Positions 8,000 to 13,336 of a stretch of DNA of 13,336 bases are shown one piece after another. The position numbers and the translations under genes are program-made. The notes beneath the pieces were generated by a model. The model had not been told where the DNA came from, ran no database searches, and saw nothing but the letters and a program-made list of their open reading frames with translations. This DNA comes from Lachnospiraceae bacterium UBA7205 (lineage in GTDB: Bacteria; Bacillota; Clostridia; Lachnospirales; Lachnospiraceae): assembly GCA_002490665.1 (NCBI GenBank), contig DKUL01000026.1, positions 1-13,336 of the forward strand, given 5' to 3'. How positions within the stretch are numbered: the stretch's first letter is position 1; every line of letters begins with the position of its first letter.

Positions 8000-8028
8000 T
8001 TGACATAACGGCTAAAAGACGCTATAAT
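8000..8028 (+). promoter_or_regulatory. Perfect-consensus vegetative promoter for greA-lysS
   Basis: TTGACA (8000-8005), a 17-nt spacer and TATAAT (8023-8028) match the housekeeping sigma consensus at all 12 positions. It begins 5 nt after the upstream lipoprotein stop. A 12-bp palindrome GATTTTAAAATC (7988-7999) abuts the -35 and includes that stop codon. The leader of roughly 75 nt is A/T-rich with no clear hairpin. Confidence 0.9.
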
Positions 8029-8109
8029 ATGCAACAGAATTTTGAGACTTAATAATTTATATTAAATATATGTGATTAATTCTTATAATAGAAAGGACAG
8101 AGTGGTTTC

Positions 8110-8598
8110 ATGGAAGGAAAGAAGAATTTACTGACACGGGAAGGTTTGAAAAAATATGAGGACGAGTTACATGAACTCAAGGTAGTCAAACGAAAAGAGG
8201 TCGCACAGAAAATTAAGGAAGCAAGGGAGCAGGGCGACCTTTCGGAGAATGCGGAGTATGATGCGGCAAAAGACGAACAGCGCGACATCGAGGCACGTAT
8301 TGAGGAGCTTGAGAAAATCCTCAAAAACGTGGAAGTCGGCGATATGGACGAGGATGGCCACGACCTTGACAAGGTGAGCTTCGGACTTGCAGTCAAGGTG
8401 AAGGACAATGAGTTTGACGACGAGATGGAGTTCAAGATTGTGGGCGCGACGGAGGCAAACAGCCTCAAGGGCAGGATTTCCAACGAGTCACCGCTCGGAA
8501 AGGCACTGATTGGGGCAAAAATAGGTGACGTCGTCACTGTGGAAGCGCCGGCAGGCGTGATTGAGTATACGATACTGGATATCTACAAGCCGGAATAG
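8110..8598 (+). CDS. greA: Transcription elongation factor GreA
   Basis: GreA enters the RNA polymerase secondary channel and stimulates cleavage of backtracked transcripts, rescuing stalled complexes. The 162-residue product is close to the usual 158-160. The N-terminal coiled coil (about 8-78) carries the tip motif EQGDLSENAEYDAAK, where Asp43 and Glu46 correspond to the acidic residues that help hold the catalytic Mg. The C-terminal FKBP-like domain (about 84-162) has the family signature SPLGKALIGAKIGDVV. AAAGGA (8092-8097) lies 12 nt before the ATG, a rather long spacing. lysS follows after 25 nt, and greA-lysS pairing is common in Clostridia. Confidence 0.96.
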   Translation: MEGKKNLLTREGLKKYEDELHELKVVKRKEVAQKIKEAREQGDLSENAEYDAAKDEQRDIEARIEELEKILKNVEVGDMDEDGHDLDKVSFGLAVKVKDNEFDDEMEFKIVGATEANSLKGRISNESPLGKALIGAKIGDVVTVEAPAGVIEYTILDIYKPE

Positions 8599-8623
8599 AA
8601 AATGTTACGAGAGGAGAATTTTT

Positions 8624-10183
8624 GTGGCACAAGAGAATAACAATCAGAATAGTAACGAGCAGGACATAAATCAGCTTTTGAATGTGCGCAGCGCACAGAA
8701 AGGAAATGCATTGGATGAAAATCAGCTTTTGGCTGTGCGCAGGGAGAAGCTTTCCGCCTTGCAGGAGGCCGGAAAAGACCCGTTCCGGATTACAAGGTTT
8801 GATGTCACGCACCACAGCCAGGATGTGAAGGATGACTTTGACGCACTCGAGGGGAAGACAGTGACCATCGCAGGGCGCATGATGTTTAAGCGCGTGATGG
8901 GAAAGGCTTCTTTCTGTAATATACAGGATTTGAAGGGAAGTATCCAGTGCTATGTCGCAAGGGACAGCATTGGTGAGGAGTCCTATGCAGATTTCAAGAA
9001 ATATGATGTGGGTGATATCCTTGGCGTCAGCGGTGAGGTATTTAAGACGAAAACGGGCGAGATGTCCATTCATGCGGCTTCTGTCACGCTTTTATCCAAA
9101 AGCCTTCAGATTCTACCTGAGAAGTTTCATGGGCTGACAGATACAGATATGCGTTACCGTCAGCGCTATGTCGACCTGATTATGAATGCGGAGGTAAAGG
9201 ACACGTTTATCAAGCGTTCAAAAGTCCTCTCAAGCATTCGCCGTTATCTTGACGGACAGGGCTTTATGGAAGTGGAGACGCCGATGCTGGTTTCCAACGC
9301 AGGCGGCGCAGCGGCAAGACCGTTCGAGACGCATTTCAATGCGCTCGACGAGGACTTAAAGCTCCGTATTTCCCTGGAACTATATTTGAAGAGGCTGATT
9401 GTAGGCGGCATGGAGCGTGTCTATGAAATTGGGCGCGTGTTCCGCAACGAGGGGCTTGACACGAGACACAATCCCGAGTTCACGCTGATGGAGCTGTACC
9501 AGGCATACACGGATTATCATGGCATGATGGATTTGACGGAGAACCTGTACCGCTATGTGGCAAGGGAAGTGACAGGCTCTGAAATCCTTACCTATGGCGA
9601 GCACCAGATGGATTTGTCAAAGCCATTTGAGCGCATCACGATGGTGGATGCTGTCAAGAAGTATTCGGGCGTGGACTTTCATGAGATTCACACGCTTGAG
9701 GAAGCCAGGGCGATTGCAAAGGAAAAGCATATTGAGTTTGAGGAGCGTCATAAGAAGGGTGATATTTTGAATCTGTTCTTTGAGGAGTTTGTGGAGGAGC
9801 ACCTGATTCAGCCCACGTTTGTGATGGACCATCCGATCGAGATATCCCCGCTCACCAAGAAGAAGCCGGAGAATCCCGAGTACGTGGAGCGTTTTGAGTT
9901 TTTCATGAACGGCTGGGAGATGGCAAATGCGTATTCCGAGTTGAATGACCCGATTGACCAGCGGGAACGTTTTGCGGCGCAGGAAGCTTTGCTGGCAGCA
10001 GGCGACGCGGAGGCAAATCACACGGATGAGGACTTTTTAAATGCACTCAGCATCGGCATGCCGCCGACCGGGGGGATTGGATTTGGCATTGACAGAATGG
10101 TCATGATGATGACCGACAGCCCGGCGATTCGGGATGTGCTGTTGTTCCCGACAATGAAGTCCTTACCGAACGAAAAAGGCTAA
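8624..10183 (+). CDS. lysS: Lysyl-tRNA synthetase, class II
   Basis: LysS charges tRNA-Lys with lysine using ATP. The 519-residue product has an N-terminal extension (about 1-60), an OB-fold anticodon-binding domain (about 75-160: VTIAGRMMFKRVMGKASF) and a class II catalytic core. Motif 1 lies around FMEVETPML (214-222), motif 2 is RVFRNEGLDTRHNPEFT (271-287), and motif 3 is GIGFGIDRMVMMMTDS near the C-terminus. The start codon is GTG at 8624, placed by AGGAG (8612-8616) 7 nt upstream; an in-frame ATG at 8561 lies inside greA. The N-terminal extension contains a 17-codon tandem duplication (residues 14-22 DINQLLNVR and 31-39 DENQLLAVR). The gene is intact although a putative integrated element starts directly after its stop. 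Confidence 0.96.
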   Translation: MAQENNNQNSNEQDINQLLNVRSAQKGNALDENQLLAVRREKLSALQEAGKDPFRITRFDVTHHSQDVKDDFDALEGKTVTIAGRMMFKRVMGKASFCNIQDLKGSIQCYVARDSIGEESYADFKKYDVGDILGVSGEVFKTKTGEMSIHAASVTLLSKSLQILPEKFHGLTDTDMRYRQRYVDLIMNAEVKDTFIKRSKVLSSIRRYLDGQGFMEVETPMLVSNAGGAAARPFETHFNALDEDLKLRISLELYLKRLIVGGMERVYEIGRVFRNEGLDTRHNPEFTLMELYQAYTDYHGMMDLTENLYRYVAREVTGSEILTYGEHQMDLSKPFERITMVDAVKKYSGVDFHEIHTLEEARAIAKEKHIEFEERHKKGDILNLFFEEFVEEHLIQPTFVMDHPIEISPLTKKKPENPEYVERFEFFMNGWEMANAYSELNDPIDQRERFAAQEALLAAGDAEANHTDEDFLNALSIGMPPTGGIGFGIDRMVMMMTDSPAIRDVLLFPTMKSLPNEKG

Positions 10184-10215
10184 AAAGTCCCTATTTATGC
10201 GGGTTTGCGGACTTT
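10184..10215. terminator. Hairpin at the lysS 3' end, possible terminator or attachment site
   Basis: AAAGTCC (10184-10190) pairs perfectly with GGACTTT (10209-10215) around an 18-nt loop, starting at the base after the lysS stop codon. Read on the + strand no T-run follows. Read on the - strand the stem is followed by a T-run (GGACTTTTT), so it is better placed to stop leftward transcription. Its position at the change from housekeeping genes to element genes also makes it a candidate recombinase core site. Neither role is proven. Confidence 0.45.
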
Positions 10216-10230
10216 AGGAAACGCCGAAAA

Positions 10231-10256
10231 TTACATCTTTACATCAAACTTACATC
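10231..10256 (+). repeat. Three TTACATC direct repeats
   Basis: TTACATC occurs at 10231-10237, 10239-10245 and 10250-10256; the last two extend to TTACATCAAA. Short spaced repeats next to an integration boundary resemble the arm-type binding sites of tyrosine recombinases. This reading is by analogy; no integrase gene lies in the window to support it directly. Confidence 0.45.
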
Positions 10257-10309
10257 AAATGGTGCGTAGATTTGTGCAGAGATGAAAAAATCGCATAATT
10301 TCTAAGATT

Positions 10310-10348
10310 AAGACCTTGAGAGGACAACACCTTTCAAGGTCTTTTTTT
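10310..10348 (+). terminator. Rho-independent terminator
   Basis: AAGACCTTGA (10310-10319) pairs with TCAAGGTCTT (10334-10343), with an additional AGG/CCT pairing inside the loop. A run of seven T (10342-10348) follows. It would stop rightward transcripts from lysS before the zinc-ribbon gene, which therefore needs its own promoter; I saw no convincing one between here and 10413. Confidence 0.88.
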
Positions 10349-10433
10349 CGTTATGCGGTGTATCCGGTCGCAAACTACAAGTTTTCCCTGATTTCCAATA
10401 CAATGTAATTGCAAAGGAGGTCGAGGATTGATT

Positions 10434-11846
10434 ATGAGTAATAGTTTAGCGGCTATGCGCCCAGAGCTTGTGCGTGAGTGGTCAGATAAAAATCTTCCGC
10501 TTACGCCCGATAAAATAACCTATGGCTCAAATAAAATCGTTTGGTGGAAAGCTGCCTGCGGTCATGAATGGCAGACAAGCGTTAAGGCTCGCTCAAAGGG
10601 CGAGAACTGCCCTATATGCTCAGGTGCAAGGGTGATTGGGGGAATCAATGATTTAGCAACATTGAAGCCTGAATTAGCACAGGAATGGTCTGAAAAGAAT
10701 GAAATAAAGCCTATGGAGGCTTCCATCGGCTCACATAAAAAAGTGATGTGGAGGTGCAGTCTCGGTCACGAATGGGAAGCAAGCGTTAAAAGCAGAACCG
10801 TAAACGGCACAGGCTGTCCGTACTGCTCTCACAATAAGGTACTGGAAGGATTTAATGACCTTGCTTCCCAAATGCCGGAGGTAGCCGCCGAATGGTCTGA
10901 AAAAAATTACCCGTTACTGCCGACGATGGTTACTCCGTTTGCGAATAAAAAGGTATGGTGGAAATGCAGCAAGGGACACGAATGGCACACGCTTATTTCC
11001 ACCCGATCCGGTGGCAGTAAATGTCCCTATTGCAGCGGAATAATCCTGCTGAAAGGCTTTAATGATTTTGCGACTACCCAGCCGCAGCTTGCGGAGGAAT
11101 GGTCAGACCGTAATCTTCCGCTTACGCCGGATATGATAAATGAGAAATCCCGTAAAAATGTATGGTGGAAATGTAAGACTTGTGGTAACGAGTGGAAGTC
11201 GGTTGTTTACGCCCGGATAAAAGGAACAGTCTGCCCGGTATGCGCTGATCGTGCTGTGCTTCCCGGATATAATGATTTAGCGACAACAGACGCACATCTG
11301 CTTGATGAATGGAACTATGAGAAAAACAAAGAAATTACTCCTACTGCGGTTTCAAGAAATTCAATGAAAAGCGTGTGGTGGAAATGCTCTCTTGGTCATT
11401 CGTGGAAAGCAAAGATTTATGAGCGTACCGTAGAAGAAAAGGGTTGTCCGGTATGTGAGCAGGAATATCGCAGCGTATTTCCACAGTTAGCAGTAAGCTA
11501 CTATGCCAGTAGTAAAAGCTTGCAGGTACGCCTTAATACGGACACAGAAATCGGACTCCCTCTTGAAACCTACATTGTAAATGAGAGACTGGCGATTGAA
11601 TCGAAAGACTTGTCAGAGGAAAAGGAACGGCTGAAAGCCTATATATGCCGTAAACAGGGCATAAAACTTATGAAGATTCTCTACAAGGCAAACGAGGGAG
11701 AAATTGAATATATCCGTAAAATAAAGAAAGCCTATCAGAGCGTACATATCTTTATAGCTTCCGATGATGAGAAGGACGCAGCCATTATCAGAAAACGGTT
11801 TCAGGAATGGAGGAAGCAAATATATCAGTTTAAGGAGATGGAGTAA
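10434..11846 (+). CDS. Five-repeat treble-clef zinc-ribbon protein with Vsr-like nuclease-type C-terminus
   Basis: The 470-residue product contains five tandem units of about 68-70 residues, at about 3-63, 71-131, 141-200, 210-270 and 280-341. Each unit has (N)DLA..PxLxxEW(S/N), a WW/MW-(K/R)-C-x-x-GHEW knuckle and a closing CPxC. This is the DUF4379/treble-clef zinc-ribbon pattern. Ligands vary: unit 1 has AACGHEW, with the Cys shifted by two, and unit 4 has CKTCGNEW, with His replaced by Asn. Residues about 345-470 differ: LPLETYIVNERLAIESKD (Glu378, Glu389, Lys391) matches the PD-(D/E)xK core seen in Vsr-like endonucleases joined to such ribbons, with Glu in place of the usual first Asp. 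A DNA-binding or DNA-cleaving role is inferred. AAAGGAGG (10413-10420) lies 13 nt before this ATG; an in-frame TTG at 10428 has a better 7-nt spacing and would add two residues. Confidence 0.85.
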   Translation: MSNSLAAMRPELVREWSDKNLPLTPDKITYGSNKIVWWKAACGHEWQTSVKARSKGENCPICSGARVIGGINDLATLKPELAQEWSEKNEIKPMEASIGSHKKVMWRCSLGHEWEASVKSRTVNGTGCPYCSHNKVLEGFNDLASQMPEVAAEWSEKNYPLLPTMVTPFANKKVWWKCSKGHEWHTLISTRSGGSKCPYCSGIILLKGFNDFATTQPQLAEEWSDRNLPLTPDMINEKSRKNVWWKCKTCGNEWKSVVYARIKGTVCPVCADRAVLPGYNDLATTDAHLLDEWNYEKNKEITPTAVSRNSMKSVWWKCSLGHSWKAKIYERTVEEKGCPVCEQEYRSVFPQLAVSYYASSKSLQVRLNTDTEIGLPLETYIVNERLAIESKDLSEEKERLKAYICRKQGIKLMKILYKANEGEIEYIRKIKKAYQSVHIFIASDDEKDAAIIRKRFQEWRKQIYQFKEME

Positions 11847-12026
11847 ATGAAAGAAGCAAAATATCATATATATCTTAATGACAGCGAATACAGCAGGGTT
11901 ATTCAGTCGTTGATTTGTCTGAAAAACAGGTTGATAGAGCAAGGCAGATACACGGATGCCGTTGACGATGTACTTATTAAAATCACGAAAGCTCGCAAGA
12001 AGCGTATTGTTGTGCGTTACATTTGA
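11847..12026 (+). CDS. Small basic protein typical of Tn916/Tn1549-like elements, function unknown
   Basis: A 59-residue open frame begins at the base after the zinc-ribbon gene stop (TAAATG), so it is almost certainly co-translated. The ribosome binding site AAGGAG (11832-11837) lies inside the preceding gene, 9 nt before the ATG. The protein begins MKEAKYHIYLNDSEYSRV and includes LKNRLIEQGRYTDAVDD, ending in a basic tail (KARKKRIVVRYI). I recognise this pattern from small proteins recurrent in conjugative transposons of Firmicutes; their function is not established to my knowledge. The fold looks like one strand, a helix and a second helix, and might be a ribbon-helix-helix-like DNA binder, but this is a guess. 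A strong terminator follows 12 nt later. Confidence 0.8.
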   Translation: MKEAKYHIYLNDSEYSRVIQSLICLKNRLIEQGRYTDAVDDVLIKITKARKKRIVVRYI

Positions 12027-12038
12027 ATACGACAGTTT

Positions 12039-12079
12039 AAGCCGTTTGTTTCTCTTATTTGAGAAGCAAGCGGCTTTTT
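12039..12079 (+). terminator. Strong Rho-independent terminator after the zinc-ribbon/small-protein pair
   Basis: Arms 12039-12054 and 12061-12076 form a 16-bp stem (AAGCCG...TTCTC with GAGAAG...GGCTT, two G-U pairs) with a 6-nt TTATTT loop. The T-run at 12075-12079 completes an intrinsic terminator. It starts 12 nt after the small-gene stop codon. Confidence 0.92.
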
Positions 12080-12168
12080 CAATTTATGAGCGAAAATTAA
12101 AAATCAAAAAATTTTCAAGTTTTTTCTCAAAAATAGGGTGTCATTTCGGATTCCAATTCCAAATAGGT

Positions 12169-12219
12169 GAAGGGGTTAAAAACCACTCCTAAACGGAGTG
12201 CCTCCCTTCGCTGTTTTTT
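12169..12219 (+). terminator. Second terminator-like two-part hairpin in the gene-free region
   Basis: GAAGGG (12169-12174) pairs with CCCTTC (12204-12209), extended by G-U pairs on both sides. Inside it CACTCC (12184-12189) pairs with GGAGTG (12195-12200) around TAAAC. A run of six T (12214-12219) follows. No gene was recognised between this and the terminator at 12039-12079; the A/T-rich 12080-12168 shows nothing I can name apart from a short ATTCCAATTCC repeat. It may end a small RNA or act as a transcription barrier before the structured leader of parA. Confidence 0.65.
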
Positions 12220-12234
12220 GACAACTGAATATAC

Positions 12235-12557
12235 AGGCACTAAGGACTTTATTTCTGATGATAGCCCGAAGGAGGGTACGCCATAACCTCTCTTATTGGA
12301 GAATGAGCGAGAACTCCCGTCCTGAAACTCGGATTGCTACCGAGCTTGGCGATGACAGTTAGAATAATAATGATACTTCCGTAAGCGGCTGGCGGAGAAC
12401 CCGGCAGAGGTGAAATCCCTATGATACGGTGTAGCACACCGTAGCCTTAGTGCTTCCCACAAGGGCAGGCTGTGTTAAACGGTCTGCCCTCCGCAGGGGG
12501 CGTTGAGAACAAATACTGCGGCTGATACATAACCGACTTAATATAAGAACGGTTATG
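12235..12557 (+). ncRNA. Strongly structured non-coding region (candidate RNA or leader) upstream of parA
   Basis: GCACTAAGG (12237-12245) pairs perfectly with CCTTAGTGC (12445-12453), extendable to 11 pairs, closing about 200 nt. Inside are hairpins CTCGG/CCGAG (12328-12344), CTG.CGG/CCG.CAG (12389-12407) and TACGGTGT/ACACCGTA (12425-12443, 3-nt loop) directly against the closing helix, as in a multi-branch junction. After it come AGGGCAG/CTGCCCT (12462-12490), CCGCAG/CTGCGG (12491-12521) and CATAACCG/CGGTTATG (12528-12557). The parA ribosome binding site follows at about 12568-12575. No rightward open frame covers the region and no T-run ends the last hairpins, so it reads as a long 5' leader or a processed RNA. 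I do not recognise it as a known riboswitch, group I or group II intron. Confidence 0.6.
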
Positions 12558-12585
12558 AATACAGCGAAAGGAGGAAAAGCGTAAG

Positions 12586-13336
12586 ATGTCAAACTGTAAA
12601 ACCATAGCAATATGCAATCAAAAGGGCGGCGTGGGCAAAACTACAACGGCGGTCAATCTCGGTATCGGACTTGCTATGCAGGGCAAAAAGGTACTCCTTG
12701 TGGACGCTGATCCGCAGGGAGATTTAACGACCTGTCTCGGCTGGCAGAACACGGACGAGTTACCAATTACGATCTCGGATAAGCTGCTTTCCGTTATAAC
12801 GGATAAGAATGAAAATCCGTATGGCGGCATACTCAGCCACGAGGAAGGCGTGGATTTAGTTCCGTCCAATCTTGAGTTATCGTCAATGGAAATGAGCCTT
12901 GTTACCGCTATGTGCAGAGAAATGGTAATGAAAAATTACCTGAGCGAAATCAAAGACAGCTATGATTATGTTCTCATAGACTGTATGCCTTCGCTCGGTA
13001 TGATTACCCTGAACGCTCTCACAGCGGCGGACAGCGTGATTGTACCCGTTCAGGCTCAGTATCTTCCGGCGAAGGGTATGACACAGCTTCTCACGACTAT
13101 ATCCAATGTGAAGCGGCACTCAAACCCGCAGCTTAATATTGACGGTATTCTTCTAACTCTTGTGGACGGGAGAACAAATCTTGCCAAAAGCACCGTAGAC
13201 GCATTGCGGGAGCAGTTTGGAAGCCATATCCGCATTTACCGCACGACAATTCCCATTGCCGTAAAAGCCGCAGAGGTAAGTTCAAAAGGTAAAAGCATTT
13301 ACGCCTACGAGCCAAACAGCACGGTGTCTAAGGCTT
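12586..13336 (+). CDS. parA: ParA/Soj-family partition ATPase (3' end outside window)
   Basis: The first 250 codons are present and the frame is open to the window end; family members are usually about 255-275 residues, so little is missing. Deviant Walker A is KGGVGKTT (13-20), the A' motif is VLLVDADPQGD (35-45), and Walker B is YVLIDCMPSLG with Asp131. Such ATPases bind DNA non-specifically and, with a ParB-type partner, move or stabilise plasmids and integrative elements. Here the protein probably maintains the element when excised or circular. GAAAGGAGG precedes the ATG by about 10 nt. It is preceded by a leader of over 300 nt with multiple hairpins, suggesting control at RNA level. A parB and a replication gene would be expected downstream, outside the window. 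Confidence 0.93.
   Translation, partial: MSNCKTIAICNQKGGVGKTTTAVNLGIGLAMQGKKVLLVDADPQGDLTTCLGWQNTDELPITISDKLLSVITDKNENPYGGILSHEEGVDLVPSNLELSSMEMSLVTAMCREMVMKNYLSEIKDSYDYVLIDCMPSLGMITLNALTAADSVIVPVQAQYLPAKGMTQLLTTISNVKRHSNPQLNIDGILLTLVDGRTNLAKSTVDALREQFGSHIRIYRTTIPIAVKAAEVSSKGKSIYAYEPNSTVSKA

Larger units (their letters stand above)
10184..13336. mobile_element. Putative end of an integrated conjugative-type element (partial)
   Basis: From the lysS stop onward no housekeeping gene is seen. The region holds repeats resembling recombinase arm sites, a multi-zinc-ribbon protein, a 59-residue protein of a type I associate with Tn916/Tn1549-like elements, a structured non-coding region and a ParA-family ATPase, a combination typical of integrative conjugative elements of Clostridia. 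The left boundary is an inference placed at the lysS 3' end; the right boundary is outside the window. No integrase, relaxase or coupling protein is visible here, so a plasmid-derived island or phage remnant is not excluded. Confidence 0.55.

Noticed and set aside
8084..8089. Second TATAAT just upstream of greA as an alternative -10
   Set aside because: No acceptable -35 lies 16-18 nt upstream, and a start there would fall into or after the ribosome binding site at 8092-8097.
10351..10413. TACAAT (10399-10404) as a -10 for the zinc-ribbon gene
   Set aside because: No -35-like hexamer stands at 16-18 nt upstream; the promoter of this gene could not be located with confidence.
11956..12192. 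A 78-codon + strand open frame over the small-gene end and the following terminator
   Set aside because: It runs in a different frame through the supported small gene and the 12039-12079 terminator, and its product is low-complexity Phe/Lys/Ser-rich sequence without a recognisable family.
12218..12246. TTGACA (12218-12223) as the promoter of the structured RNA
   Set aside because: At 17 nt spacing the -10 position reads TAAGGA, only 2/6 matches, and such a start would cut off the 5' arm of the closing helix; a real promoter for the region remains unidentified.
12385..12440. Cobalamin-riboswitch-like GGTGAAATCC stretch (12409-12418)
   Set aside because: Only this short piece resembles the B12 box surroundings; the rest of the conserved core is missing and the downstream gene is a partition ATPase, not a cobalamin gene.
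12235..12557. Group II intron or retron origin for the structured region
   Set aside because: No reverse-transcriptase frame is nearby and no domain V-like hairpin with its conserved catalytic triad was recognised.
12249..12610. Two antisense open frames opposite the structured region
   Set aside because: They are short, overlap each other and the start of parA, have no plausible ribosome binding sites and split a region better explained by nested base pairing.

Overview
The window looks like a chromosome segment of a gut-type Firmicute, most likely a Lachnospiraceae-like Clostridia. The grounds are Gram-positive ribosome binding sites, near-consensus vegetative promoters, Clostridia-type gene content and order (greA-lysS; birA followed by coaX), a small Lachnospiraceae-type hypothetical protein, and the start of a Tn916/Tn1549-like integrative element. 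No rRNA, tRNA, CRISPR array or insertion sequence was seen. Species cannot be assigned from the sequence alone.

Layout. Positions 1-860 hold proC (proline synthesis). Positions 941-2256 hold a secreted SH3/SleB-type cell-wall hydrolase with its own promoter; the -35 of that promoter lies inside a 13-bp inverted repeat. A strong terminator follows. argF (ornithine carbamoyltransferase) stands alone at 2420-3409, bounded downstream by a hairpin. A compact, partly overlapping five-gene run follows at 3497-7995: birA (biotin ligase/repressor), a small protein resembling DUF6145, coaX (type III pantothenate kinase), dusB (tRNA dihydrouridine synthase) and a lipoprotein with a DUF3298-like C-terminal part. 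A perfect TTGACA-17-TATAAT promoter then drives greA and lysS (8110-10183).

Immediately after the lysS stop codon the character changes. A hairpin, three TTACATC repeats and a terminator lead into what I read as one end of an integrated conjugative-type element (about 10184 to the window end). It carries a 470-residue protein with five treble-clef zinc-ribbon repeats and a C-terminal segment resembling a Vsr-like nuclease. A 59-residue small protein of a kind common in such elements starts directly after it. Next come about 560 bp without a gene, holding two terminator-like hairpins and a strongly structured segment, and then a ParA-family ATPase cut by the window end.

The two most interesting points are the structured leader at about 12235-12557, closed by a 9-11 bp long-range helix over about 200 nt and followed by three more hairpins just before parA, and the multi-zinc-ribbon/nuclease-like protein at the element's edge. 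The host genes are ordinary housekeeping genes; the novelty, if any, lies in the last 3 kb.
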